A DNA stretch of 64,000 nt from Rhexocercosporidium sp. MPI-PUGE-AT-0058. Taxonomy: Eukaryota > Ascomycota > Leotiomycetes > Helotiales. Under the pieces are notes generated by a model. It saw only the letters and a program-made list of their open reading frames with translations, did no database searches and was not told the DNA's origin. The DNA lies in contig JAGTJL010000020.1 of the NCBI GenBank assembly GCA_020746875.1, positions 186,001-250,000 on the forward strand, given 5' to 3'. Shown piece by piece: positions 1-10,985 of the stretch. A program made the translations under genes and the position numbers. Each line of letters starts with the position of its first letter. The stretch's first letter is position 1.

Positions 1-356
1 CGAGTCAAAGAGTTCCCGCAGCGCAATAGGTAGCCTTGCCGCAATTGGTTGAACCGTGGATTGTAACCTTATTTGGTGGATCCCCTGCTAATCCGAAGAC
101 ATATAATTATCGATGGCGAGATATTGTTGACCTTTCAAAGGTGCAGCAGAAGAGAGTCGAGATATATGTATGGGCCAGTTCAGGGGAGCTTCGGCCAGCC
201 GTCACAGTCTTGGCTGAATAAATAAATCTGGCTCCATCAGCCCAGGCCAGGATCCACGGCGGAACGTTTCCCCGCTCCGGCCGATCACTATTTTTTGTTC
301 GTCTCTCTTCAAAATTTCCGGAAGCGAATCCCCTCGTCGGAATCAACAACCTCAAA
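1..356. other. Upstream region of the Lcp5 gene; no gene seen
   Basis: I see no convincing coding sequence here. The short open frames lack family resemblance and splice context. The stretch is probably the promoter and 5' leader of the gene starting at 357, with a pyrimidine-rich patch near 290-330 and the context CTCAAAATGA at the start codon. Confidence 0.5.
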
Positions 357-1433
357 ATGACTACGGAAACAACCTTCCCAGCGTTGCTGGATACGCTCCA
401 ACAAGCATTATCTTCAGCTGCGGAAGCTGCACAGAAACTCGATGCGCCAATTCCTCCGAAAGACGGGATTTCCTTGCTCGATGTCAAGAACGAATTGTTC
501 CTCTCTTACCTCCAGAACCTGGTCTTCCTCATAATTCTCAAACTGCGCAATCGCAGAAGCGGTAGCGATAACGACGATGGGGAATTGGTCAACTCGGTCG
601 TCAAGAAGTTGGTAGAATTACAAGTATATCTAGAGAAGGGTGTGCGGCCTTTGGAAAGCAGATTGAAGTACCAAATCGACAAGGTGCTGCGTGCAGCAGA
701 TGATGCCAAGAGGGCAGAGGAGAGTGCAAATTTGCAAACGAATGGAAAGGTCATTCGTGTCGATGATGACTCTGAGGAGGATAGTGACGCAGAGTCAACA
801 AATGGTGTTGCGCTCAAGGGACCAGAAATCGACGACCTACAATACAGACCCAACCCCACATCTTTCGTCCGACCAGCAGCTGGTGCAGACGACCATTCGA
901 AAAGCAGGTCCGAAGATGGAGTCTACAAACCACCTCGCATCCAAGCCACAGCTATGCCGACTACAACTGGTCCCCGCGAGAAGCAAGACAAGAAAGCAAA
1001 CAAGTCTGCGACCTTGGACGAGTTCGTTAGCACCGAATTATCAGCTGCTCCATTTGCTGAGCCCAGCATTGGGTCTACGATCGTAAGTGGCGGCCGCAGA
1101 AGCAAGAGCGAGAAGGAGAAGAATGACGAGCGGGAGAGGAGAGAATATGAAGAAAGGAATTATGTCAGACTGCCTAAGGAGAGTAAGAAGGATAAGGCAA
1201 AGAAGGGCAGGAAGGATGCTGGATATGGTGGAGAGGAGTGGAGGGGTCTTGGGGAGGGTATTGATCGTATTGAGAGGTTGACGACTAAAAAGGCTGGCTC
1301 GAGAAGCGTGGTTGAGAAGAGTAGGAAGAGGCCTGCTACGGATGGACCGAAGTCGAATGGTGAGCAGGGACAGCATATGCAAAAGAAGTTGAAGACATTA
1401 GATGGAGTACGCCGGGACAGAGGGCGGAGGTAA
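357..1433 (+). CDS. lcp5: Lcp5/neuroguidin-like U3 snoRNP-associated protein (Sas10/Utp3/C1D family)
   Basis: This is a single-exon gene for 358 residues. The N-terminal 120 or so residues match the Sas10/Utp3/C1D domain, including the patch GISLLDVKNELFLSYLQNLV around residues 37-57 and a following helix with VRPLESRLKYQIDKVL. The middle is acidic (DDDSEEDSDAES) and leads to a YRPNPTSFV segment of the kind seen in Lcp5 and neuroguidin. The C-terminus is rich in Lys and Arg (KESKKDKAKKGRKD, EKSRKRP), as expected for a nucleolar RNA-associated protein. Lcp5 belongs to the small-subunit processome and is needed for early 18S pre-rRNA cleavage. The first Met is used because it precedes the conserved domain directly. 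Sas10 itself is the alternative, but the short length favours Lcp5. Confidence 0.85.
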   Translation: MTTETTFPALLDTLQQALSSAAEAAQKLDAPIPPKDGISLLDVKNELFLSYLQNLVFLIILKLRNRRSGSDNDDGELVNSVVKKLVELQVYLEKGVRPLESRLKYQIDKVLRAADDAKRAEESANLQTNGKVIRVDDDSEEDSDAESTNGVALKGPEIDDLQYRPNPTSFVRPAAGADDHSKSRSEDGVYKPPRIQATAMPTTTGPREKQDKKANKSATLDEFVSTELSAAPFAEPSIGSTIVSGGRRSKSEKEKNDERERREYEERNYVRLPKESKKDKAKKGRKDAGYGGEEWRGLGEGIDRIERLTTKKAGSRSVVEKSRKRPATDGPKSNGEQGQHMQKKLKTLDGVRRDRGRR

Positions 1434-2212
1434 AGAGGGTGTGATGGTGTGGAAATCGAATGGAATACAATATTGTCGCTTCCTTGACTTCTCAGTTCTG
1501 CCTGGTTTTCGTTGCTCTCTCATCTTTTGAGGAAAGGTCTCCTGACTCGTGTCAACCACTTCCACACTTTGCTCTAAAATCCTTATCGCCTGCGCTCATG
1601 CGGTGTTCCATCCACATATGTGATCTTGGACATTTCTATTTTTGGCAAGGCTGAAAAATTCAATCACCCACATGGCTCTGCATGCTCTATTCAACCACCG
1701 TTAGGCAGTCTTCGAGAATATTACTTGGTTAAAGTCACTCAGGGCTTTGGGAGCACTGTTGCACTACAGAGCTCAAATGTTACACATCACCTATAGTCTC
1801 AGGGTTAATTTTCTCTTGCACTGGTTCCGTTTAGTCTCCTGGTGTGAGCCGCTGCTGCTTTAACCTGAGCTGAGGGTAAGCATGTCTGAGAAGTGCCTGG
1901 GCACGCCCTGCTTCCCAAAAATAAACTATAAGTTATTTGTTTTTTAAATTAAATAATTCGGCGCTAATTGTAGCCAGTAAAATTGTGAATGAGAGATAAG
2001 TAAGCCAAGTAGTTGCTCAATATAAGCAGACGTGGCAGAGCTCAGCGGCTAGGCAGCCTCGTCTCTTAGACGACATTTATCTATCTTTCTCCCCCAATCT
2101 GTCCACAAACTAAAATGCAATGGCATGAAATTACATGTTCATCCTAAAGCCCATTATCTCTATGATTTCCGTTTGAGAGATCGCATCAACTGGCGCAGGC
2201 ACTCTTCTCCCG
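1434..2212. other. Intergenic region containing one dispersed-repeat copy
   Basis: No gene is visible. The stretch holds the 3' end region of the Lcp5 gene, an AT-rich patch near 1920-1970 and a copy of the dispersed repeat described at 1820-1892. The last 150 bases or so are probably the promoter and leader of the gene at 2213. Confidence 0.5.
1820..1892 (+). repeat. Dispersed short repeat, copy A
   Basis: This segment shares an ordered set of blocks with 10014-10088 (same strand) and 13221-13302 (opposite strand). The blocks are a CTGGTTCCGTTTTAG-like start, a variable spacer, the identical core CTGCTGCTTTAACCT, and a GAGGGTAAGCATG-like end. It has no coding potential. It may be a decayed terminal part of a mobile element. 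Confidence 0.6.
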
Positions 2213-4202
2213 ATGTCGTTTGGCTGGAGCGCTGGTGACATTGTCGCCGCAGCCAACCTTGTCAACAGGATCATTAAAAGTCTGGGCAATGTTGGAGGTG
2301 CTCAAGAACACTTCCAAGAGCTTGAGACCGAGCTTTTATCCTTATCAAAAGCTCTTCATGAGATCCGTGTTCTCACCAGCGAGCCGGGACAAATTCCAGA
2401 GATTGTGGCGCTCAAGTTTGCGGCTTGCTTATGCGAAGACACCCTGAAACGGTTTCACGAGAAAATCAAACCCTTTGACGCTACTCTTTCAATTGAAGCC
2501 GAGAGTGGCATGAGAAAGGGGAAAACAGTGCCAAAGATGGTGCGATGGGAATTATTAGTCAAGAAAGACATTCCTGAGTTGAGGAGCTATTTAGTGGCTC
2601 ATGTTGGCTCCCTGACTCTTCGATTGAATACTGCTCTTCTGTAAGCGCCTAAATGTCTACGAGAAGAGTGTCTTGTGCCATTTCACTAACACAGAACTCA
2701 GGAAAGTCGCCTCAAGGTCTCTTATAAATGCCACTCAGAACTCCGCCACACTTCAAGATCATTTGCACATCGAGACACATTCCATATGTGAGAAGATAAA
2801 CTTAATTTCGCAAGGGTATGTTTGAATTTTCACTCATACAGAATGCGAGTTGAACAAAACACAGGGATACGATTCCGAGGCTCGATTCTCTCCTAACTAT
2901 TGCGACCCAGGTTTGGTATGTGTGAACCATCAAGCCGCGCAGCAGCGTGCCGTTCTAATTGCGGTAGGAAATCACAATGCGAAATGATAGAAAAGTTTTC
3001 TACGGTGTTACGCAAACTTCCTGACCCTGATATCCGTCACACTTGGGCACAGGCTCCAGTAAGGTTTGAGGACGCTCTTGGGCGGGTCATACCTATACCC
3101 TCAGAATACGACTGGGATGTGAGTTGACAGTCTTCGAAGTTCAGAGTTGCATCAGAGATATACTAATAATCTTTCAAACGGCTAGAAAGTTGAAGCTGTG
3201 ATTCATGCACAGTTTAAACGTGGGCCTGGTAACCAAAAAGTTCGATCGAGAGAATACGAACTGTACGACGGAACATTTGCAGACATCGCAATCATAAAGG
3301 AACAAAATTTCTGTCCCATTCCTGGTATGAGTATCGTAATGGCGTTTATATTAGGCCAGTATGCTGGGTCCGAGTATTGCCCTCGACTTGGATGCAAATC
3401 CAAGTCCTTCAAAAGACAGGGGATCTCCACAGAGACCACGGTCTGGCAAGTAGTAGGAGTCCTCTTTTTACTTCTATGCTAAGTGTGCCTTAGTACCGAA
3501 TGTCAGAGCTGGTTTCGTACCTCCAATTCCGCTTTACCAAGGCCTTTGAAACCACCAGGAATAAGTGACCACAGCTTTAATCTCAGCTTTAGCGAGCAAT
3601 CAAAAGGCTCTTCCTATCCAAGTGCTTCCCACCGGGATAGGAGGACTTACAAGAATCTAAGCATCTATATTACCGAGCTTCCTCCTACGCCGAAGCTTTT
3701 TCGCGACAAGTATCATCGGACTCGGGAGCCAGGAGCAGGACGCATACGGCATAACCCCCAATACGCAGCAGCAGTTTCCAACCGAGGAAGACCACAAACT
3801 AACCAGATGAGCTATGTTTCCCAATGCCTCATCCCGAACAGACCTCATACATTAGGGTTCATCGATACTGAAGGCGCTGCCCCAAGCAAAAGCAGACGAA
3901 AAGAGGACCCAAGCCAACCTGCTCTTTGGTCTCGAGACTTCTCAGCCTCGGATAAAGTTGCACAGCAATGGATAGCAGACATTGACCAGTACGCGATCGA
4001 TTTAGAAGAAATGGCGGTTGCCACGCTCGATGAAGATTACAAAGATGAGCTAAGCGTCATCGAACAGTATTTTCGGATCTTGTCGCATGGTGAAAAAACA
4101 GCTAGTTTGTACGCTCTCGCTCAGCAGATAACGCCGGCGCAGATTGGATTCTTCCTCCTAGTCCTAAGACAGATGGAAAAGAATCATTCAATGTTTCACT
4201 AG
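2213..4202 (+). CDS. Fusion protein: STAND-type N-terminal helical domain, fungal ubiquitin-like domain with Cys pairs, Vts1-like C-terminal domain
   Basis: The model has six exons: 2213-2640, 2702-2815, 2865-2915, 2968-3118, 3186-3445 and 3494-4202, giving 570 residues with consistent phases. Residues 1-140 (start [17 protein letters not shown]) resemble the helical N-terminal domain of fungal STAND and related proteins. Around residue 245 begins a fungal ubiquitin-like module: [18 protein letters not shown], then GPGNQKV, then a CPRLGC cysteine pair. The fifth intron begins with GC rather than GT. Splicing it out gives TTVCTECQSWF, which supplies a second Cys pair. A low-complexity linker follows. 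The last 75 residues ([20 protein letters not shown], then [18 protein letters not shown]) resemble the conserved N-terminal region of filamentous-fungal Vts1, but no SAM RNA-binding domain follows. Function is unknown; a regulatory adaptor is one guess. Confidence 0.7.
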
Positions 4203-5957
4203 TCTCCTTCAGCTTCGACAAAGGTAAGTCTGCCTCGGATTCCAACTATACTGCTCTCTAAGTAATAATTTACCCAAGGCCCGCTGTCAGATTGTGAAAA
4301 AAGCGCTATGGAGAAGATGAATGTTGGCTGCGGTGTATAGGTATGTCTATCTCAAAACTCGGTCCATATCACACTCACGCTAACAATCTGTCCCAGACCT
4401 GGTGATAATCACGCCAAATCAAACGCCAAATCTATCTCACAGCAATATGAGGCATTTCTCATATCACGGAGACCAAATGTTTGATGTTTCAAGACTCAAT
4501 GATAGAATGATCACGAGGAAGGATAATGTACGCACGCAACTTATATTCAAGTTTAAGAGGAAGCGGAAGACATGCTGGGATGTCACAATTTATTCGCAGC
4601 CTTGTATTAAAATCAAGTACGGAAAATAAGTGGGAATCCAAAAACACATTGGAAGCAGAAACTAAGGAGTCTGCTCTGAGCAGGTAATTTTAGAGTTGCC
4701 GTGGTCCGGCTGAAGCTGAATTCGGTTCTGATGAAGGCGAATGGACTAAATGCTGATATATTATGATGACTGAGAAGTCTATAAAATCCATGTCGTGAAG
4801 GACCATTTGATAGATCTTGCTCGGGATGATTAAGGCGCTCAGGTAAGCTACTCAGGGTGCTCAGAGTACTCAGGCGAGTTGACTGAGCCAAAGGGTGATT
4901 AGCGCGTGGCAAGCTTACTTACCCCATGCAACGCACAAGAAAGAGAAAATTGATTCAGGATACACAAGTATTGTAGTTGATTGAATGTGACACCACCAGC
5001 CTTCAACGGTACTTTTGATGCTGCATGTGTCTGGACCACTCTATATTTGGTGATTGTGACCTACTGCACGCTGTTCGCGGTTTAGTGAGAACTGTGCTTC
5101 AATTCAGCTGTATAAGTCTTCTCTTCATATTTTCTTTTGCTGACTTGTGCTGCACATTAGAATTTCGATCTCTTGCTTGCCATTTTATTTCGCCTGAAGT
5201 CTTAAGATTCCAGAAACTCAAGATCGAAAATCTGGGGACACGTTTCCCGGGTACATCAAGCCGTAGTACAGCATATACGGGATTGATGAAGCTGCGGCAG
5301 TACAAAGGATCGTGAGAAAAACAAGTTCAGATGATATTCTTCCTTCCTGTGGCAGTAAAATGACTTTTAGCGTGACTTTCGGGGCGGCATTTGCCATTCT
5401 TTGCAACTATTTGAATCCGTTCGCATAAGTGTTATCCATCCTTCGACTTGTCCAAGCACAAGAACGAACGAAGTTTACGAGCTGGCGGTGCACAAATCAG
5501 TCTCCGACTCGGTCTAACCAGTGGCCGCTTTCAAGGAAGGCAGGGCCAGAGTCAAGTGTCGGGGTCAGTCTCCAGTATAGCCAGGACAAGATCCATGCAA
5601 CTCAGTAGCCATGTGGCTGCTAGGAAGGAATCTCTGAATACCCTAGCCTTATGGGTGATCCGTGATCCGCCTCAGCTGAATTCAAGTCTTCATCTTCTAG
5701 ATGACTAGGTCTATTCACGAGGAGCGGTGGTAGGACAGCAGCGAATGAAGACCGGAAAGAAGGAAGCTGTGAATAATCAAATCTCAGCTGGCAGATAACA
5801 TAATTAGATAGTGCTTTTTAGGGCAGACAAAATAAACTTAAAAGGATACACTCCGACTGGAGTATATAAAGCTTGCTTGTCCCTCGAAGCAATCTCCATC
5901 CTCACCAACAAGTCATTCTCTCTCCTCCAATTCTCCCATATATACGCCACTGTCAAA
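4203..5957. other. Intergenic region; no supported gene
   Basis: I find no gene I can support. Short open frames on both strands have no recognisable domain or good splice partners. Possible 3' exons of the preceding gene at 4203-4630 were considered, because GTAAGT occurs at 4224, but nothing like a SAM domain appears. The last 100 bases or so contain a TATATAAA-like element near 5860 and a pyrimidine-rich leader before the ATG at 5958. Confidence 0.5.
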
Positions 5958-7638
5958 ATGAAGAACCTCCACCAGTCCTCCATCCTCTTGGCGATCTTCA
6001 ATCTCACCAATGGCCAAGCCCTCCCTGATGCCGAAGCCCGGCTCATAGCCTGGCGGGCCTATGGCAATTTCGTCACAGATATGTTGACAGCTGGCCAACC
6101 CATCGTCCCCGGCAAAGATTCCATCTACGTAAACCCACCGAATCAAGCTGCTGTTCGAGGGGGGAGTCCATGTCCTCAGTCTGTCACGAACTTTGACTTG
6201 TTCAGTCTTGCAGATGGGTTGCAAACGGCCGGTGAGCCATTGATGGACCCGAACGGAGCAAGTTATGTCGATAGTCTATATGCGTAAGTACGGCTTTTCA
6301 TCCAGATAAAATCATCTCAGAAAATTTATACTCTTGATTGTGTACTTACACCATCATCCCAGATACCTCGAGACGGTCGATCTTAAAACAAACATCCCAA
6401 CCCAGGATCAACTCAACAACATCACAGCCCTCCAAAATGCCCTCCACGCAGCTCAAGACCAAGCAGATACTGAGTCTAACAGTGCCTATACCCGCTATTT
6501 GAATGATGCGCGGGCTCAAGCTGCTCATCAGGCCTTTGGAGCTTGGGTCTCGCAGCATGACCCCCTTCTAACTGCTTACAATCGTCAGGTCCAGACTGCA
6601 GACTCGGCGTTGCAGCAGTATGAGATTGCTGTTTTTGGACCACAGTACAGAACTGTGGTCACGCAACGGAACAAGATTGATAACCAGGCTAGGGATGAGC
6701 TCATGCCTGAGCCTGGGTAAGTGTTCCCCCACTCTATTTTCAAACCCAGCACAAAGTACCACCCAAGTTTATGCTTACCCTGTGATGCAGATACAACATG
6801 CCCGTCTATCCGTCACCTTATTCAGTCGCTCTCTCTCCATGGGCTCAACACGAGCTCAGCGACGGAATCCTCTACAAGCCATCCTACACCCTCGGGAACG
6901 CCTTCGAAGAGTCCTGTGATGCATGGTTCAACAACACGTCCACGGCACGCAGTAAATACACTTTCAGCATGAAGTCAGTCAACGGCCACGACTGGTCTTC
7001 TCTCGGCCACACTACCTCGATGACGAAGTTTGGGGGCTCGGCTTTCTGCTTGTTAAGTGCAAGTAAAACTGCTACTACTGATACTACAGTGTTTGATAGC
7101 TGGAGTAAGGGGTTCAGTGAGAATGTTAGCTTGGAGATTAGCATGAAGGGAACGCCGTTGGTATTTAGTATTGGAGCTGGGTATTGGTATGTTATCCTCG
7201 TCCTTCCCATTCCCCGTTACCCCTTCCCTCTCATCAATAAACGACTGCAGGATCATAACAAACACTAACAACGCACTCAGGGACGTCGGCGGAGTTCGCG
7301 GCACCTATCCACACCTCCTCTCCCACCACACCGACACACTCGCCTCGCGAGTGCGTCTCTCAAAACTTCTCATCGGCTATGAAGTCGGGCTCAAGATAAC
7401 CATCAACGAAACATCCACCTGGAGCTCCGTATACAACTTCCTGCAAGATGCGAAGAAGTCGTCCTCGGCCAGCGTCAATATCTGGGGTATTCATTTCGGT
7501 GCTGGGGGGACAAAAGAGACCAGAAGGAATATTTCGGAGGTGCAGTTCGTGAATGATGGGGTTAGTGGCCAGATTGTCATCCCGCCGAGTCAACCGGGGG
7601 TTACATACTTGTTGGGGGCTTTGGGGAAGGTTCTTTAG
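5958..7638 (+). CDS. Predicted secreted protein of unknown family
   Basis: Four exons (5958-6283, 6363-6716, 6791-7186, 7281-7638) join in consistent phase to give 477 residues. The ATG at 5958 follows a pyrimidine-rich leader and opens a signal-peptide-like start, MKNLHQSSILLAIFNLTNGQ, ending in an A-L-P context. The mature part has several N-glycosylation sequons (for example NNTS, NETS and NVS) and a central helical stretch rich in Ala and Gln around residues 125-220. Two of the borders split Gly or Trp codons that the join restores (G-YNMP, W-DVGG). I do not recognise a catalytic motif or named domain. Filamentous fungi carry many secreted proteins of this size, so an extracellular role is inferred from the signal peptide alone. 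Confidence 0.75.
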
Positions 7639-8163
7639 GTGGATTTGAGGAGGGGTATTAGCAAGGAGGGGTCGAGAGTGGGAATGAGAGGATGTGTGTC
7701 GATTCTCTTGCTTTTGCTCATTTGTCTTTTCATTTTCATTCATTTCCAGTATTTGCTTATCTTGTCTGTTGTTTTCCGTTTGTTGTAGACACTCGCTTAG
7801 TTCTGGCTGTTGATCTTAAAGAGAAAAAGGGGTTGAAAATATCCAAGAATAACATTTTCGATTCCTGGCGACACAACTCCCGTTCGCTGCCACACGACTC
7901 GATTATATGCAAATAGCTTGAACTTGTGCAATTGCATGTCAATTATGTTTATCTAATCATCCTGTGAAATATTCACAAGCAAACTTGCGATGGGTTTTCA
8001 CATGTCAATGCTCAAGCTCAAACTAAAGGATCCTACGTCATAGCTTCAAGACCGTTGTTTCCGAAGCAGAAGCCCCAATAAAACCTCACTCCCTCTCCTC
8101 CCCCTCTCTAAATCCTTAGAATCATTCACCAAACAATCGGATCCTCTTCTATCTTCAATTTCG
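7639..8163. other. Intergenic region between the secreted protein and the first monooxygenase
   Basis: No gene is visible. The first part is probably the 3' untranslated region of the secreted-protein gene. The last 130 bases are pyrimidine-rich (CCTCACTCCCTCTCCTCCCC near 8085) and look like a fungal promoter and leader. Confidence 0.5.
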
Positions 8164-9830
8164 ATGTCTTCACAATTCTTCAATCCCCTCCTCCACCCTT
8201 TCGTCTTCATCTACCAGATCATTCAATGGTTTCTAGATAAGCTTTTATCTCCCGAGCCCCCCGCCCCCGGAGCGCCGCTTGGGCGGCCGAAGATCGCGAT
8301 CATTGGTGCTGGGTTGACTGGTGTGGCTGCTGCAAGTCATTGCGTGGGACATGGGTTCGATGTGAGGATCTTTGAAAAGGGGGACAGGAAGGCGTTGGGT
8401 GGGATTTGGAGTGTGAGTTTTTCTTTCTTTTCTCCTTCAAGGACATGGCCAGGAACGAATTCAGAGAGCTTGGTCTCATGGCCGTTTCAATTGCTGCGTA
8501 GTGTTGTTGAGCTGAGCTGATGATGTACTTTGAAAAGCGAGTAAACAGCACATCCGGTCTTCAAATCCATAGCATAATGTATCGTTTCCACCCGTCAATC
8601 CGCTGGACAGGCGGCTACCCAAACCAACAACAAATCGTCTCCCAAATAACCACTCTCTGGAAAAATTATGGTCTAGAACCCAAAACAAACTTCAACACGC
8701 CGGTAGAGAAGGTGTATAAAGACGACCAAGGCCGCTGGATAATCAACGACCCATCACTAGGTCGCTACGATGGCATCGTCGCGGCAGTAGGCACATGCGG
8801 GGACATCAAGATGCCACATATCCCGGGACAGGAGAATTTCAAAGGGGAAATATATCATTCGAGTCAATTGACAGGAAAGCAAGCACAGGCCAAGAAAATG
8901 GTCATCATAGGAGGCGGTGCAAGTGCAGTTGAAGCACTCGAGTTTGCAAGCCACGAAGAAGCAGCGAAGACGATTATCCTAGCACGCAGCGATAAATGGA
9001 TTATCCCTCGAAACCCAGCCGTGAACATGTTGTTGAGCTTCAACGTCTTCGGAGGCGAGACGATATTCTCGTGGATACCGGAGCTATTGCTGAAGAAGTT
9101 CTTCTACAGGGATTTGCAGGATCTGGCACCGAGTGATAAGGGACTGTTCACGGGGACACCAATGGTAAACTCGGATGTTATGGATAAGATACGCTCGGGT
9201 GCTGCGGAGTGGTTGAGAGGCGATATCCTCGGATTCACCGAGAAGGGGATTAAATTCAACCACCGCGGAAAGGGTGTTCCTGCCAATGGACCTGGGAGGG
9301 AGAAGATCATTGAGGCGGATATCGTCGTTATGGCCACAGGATTCGATCGCCCCAGTTTGAATTTCTTACCTGAGGATTCATTTGGAGAGCCTTACAATCC
9401 TCCAAATTGGTATCTACAGACCTTCCCCCCAGAACACGTCTCCGTCTCCGCCATAAACTGCACTTACATCAACGCCATCGGCACAGTAGGAAACTGGCAC
9501 ATTGGTATCTACACGCGGATCCTACTCATGTTCCTTACCGATCCTCTGACACGTCCTCGACCGTTCTGGATGGAACGGTGGATCGATATGACGCGTGTGC
9601 TAAAGAAGTTCGCTCCTACTAACGCGTTTGACTTCTTTACATATTTGGAGCTGATCTGGTGGTTTACGTTCTGTATTGCAATTAATCCGTTTAGATGGAA
9701 GTGGGCGCTTTTTGTGTTCTTTGGCATTGGGCAGGGCTTGCCGAAACGCATCGTGGAGGCGGAGGATAGAGTTAGGGAGGGGTTTGGGGTGAAGAATGGG
9801 GGGAGTTACGATGTAGGCAAGAGTTTCTAG
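8164..9830 (+). CDS. Flavin-containing monooxygenase (FAD/NAD(P)H-dependent)
   Basis: Two exons, 8164-8412 and 8538-9830, give 513 residues; the intron has a GTGAGT donor and an AAAAG acceptor. Residues 44-58 hold the FAD-binding motif AIIGAGLTGVAAASH. The monooxygenase signature FxGxxxH appears as FKGEIYHSSQL. A second dinucleotide site is seen in MVIIGGGASAVEALEF, and the late ATGFDRP motif matches the usual ATG site. The N-terminus has a hydrophobic stretch (residues 9-28) and the C-terminus another around WWFTFCIAINPFRWKWALFV, so membrane association is likely. The family oxygenates nucleophilic N, S or carbonyl substrates; the actual substrate cannot be read from sequence. A Baeyer-Villiger type enzyme is the alternative. 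Confidence 0.85.
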
Positions 9831-10985
9831 AATTGCAAAGCAGAATCTTGACAGAGAGATGCCGGGGAAGTGCCAGACGAGTTCAGAACTTACGAGCGTC
9901 TGCCCTGGGCCACAGAAAGAAAGGAGGGGGGGGGAGGGGGCTGGCTTAGGGATCAAAGGGGCAACAAATGACAGCAATGGTTTTCTAGATACCCAGGACT
10001 AACTTTCCCATTCGCTGGTTCCATTTTAGCCTCCGGACCTGAGCAACTGCTGCTTTAACCTATGGTGAGGATGAGTATGCCTGAGCATGATAATATGGAT
10101 CCCATTTTGGCCTTCTATAACCCTCCAATAGTTTCCTTCCCAACCTTTGCCCGGGAATTAGTTTGTGCTTCCCTGCCGGGGCAGGTTTGAATCCCTCTCG
10201 TAGAAGAAAATTAGTTAAAGTGTCGGGGTTTTAGAATGACATACCAAGAGAAATCTGTTGATACGAGTGACATAAATGAAATCGGCAAAGTTTCAGGTAC
10301 ATCGCATACCCATAGAATCTAACACGTGATAACTCCTCGAGAGCCTTTAGTGAGGGTGACATGACGATAGACCAGAGAGATCAACAGCTTTTATAAAGAA
10401 CTACAATTCAGAGAAGACATAATCTTGCTAAATTGCACGATTTATTTGGTACTAGAACACACCTTTTGCTTTCTTCGTTCCCAGGTCGGTTAATACTCGC
10501 CGCTTCTACTCTGCTATACTCAGGCGCTAATCTCCCTCGGCTCCTCACCCAGCTCACCTAACCAGGGTGAGCAACCTGAGCAGTCCCTGAGCAATACCCA
10601 CTATCTACTCACGCATTTGATGTCCAATCAGGCTAGATTAATACTAGGGCACTTTCATTTCATTTTTGTCCAGTTTTAGCCATGATCCCTGGGAAGCCCA
10701 AAGAGGCTCCCAAGGATCCCGAACTGGACCCCCATGAGGGATTGACTATGACATGACCAAACCCATCCACTGTTCCTCGGGTGCCTAACAAATAAATTAT
10801 GTTTTGTTTCGATTTCTTGAAGCGTGCGTTAACATGATACTCATGTGCCGTTACAGGAATAGGTCCTTACCTTACGACACTTGGCCAATAAGACTGGTCG
10901 TCACATTTATAAAGAACAAATTATTTATATAGCCAGCGACCTATGATTAATACAGACCAAAAATTAGCCACATTAGGTAACTAAA
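9831..10985. other. Intergenic region with repeat copy B and a hairpin
   Basis: No gene is visible. The region holds a purine-rich G tract near 9924-9940, dispersed-repeat copy B (10014-10088), and a perfect 7-bp inverted repeat GCTCACC/GGTGAGC at 10552-10572. Composition and short direct repeats suggest old mobile-element sequence. Confidence 0.5.
10014..10088 (+). repeat. Dispersed short repeat, copy B
   Basis: This copy shares the core CTGCTGCTTTAACCT and the flanking GCTGGTTCC(A/G)TTTTAG and GGTGAGGATGAGTATG-like blocks with copies A and C. It lies 0.9 kb beyond the 3' end of the monooxygenase gene at 10986-12545 and is inverted relative to copy C on the other side of that gene. Confidence 0.6.

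Noticed and set aside
4402..4629. Possible 3' exon of the fusion gene carrying a SAM domain
   Set aside because: The translated sequence has no SAM-like pattern, and the preceding exon already ends in a stop with good coding up to it.
10180..10205. GGTTTGAATCCC resembling a pol III B box
   Set aside because: The flanking bases do not pair as a T stem, so no tRNA is supported.
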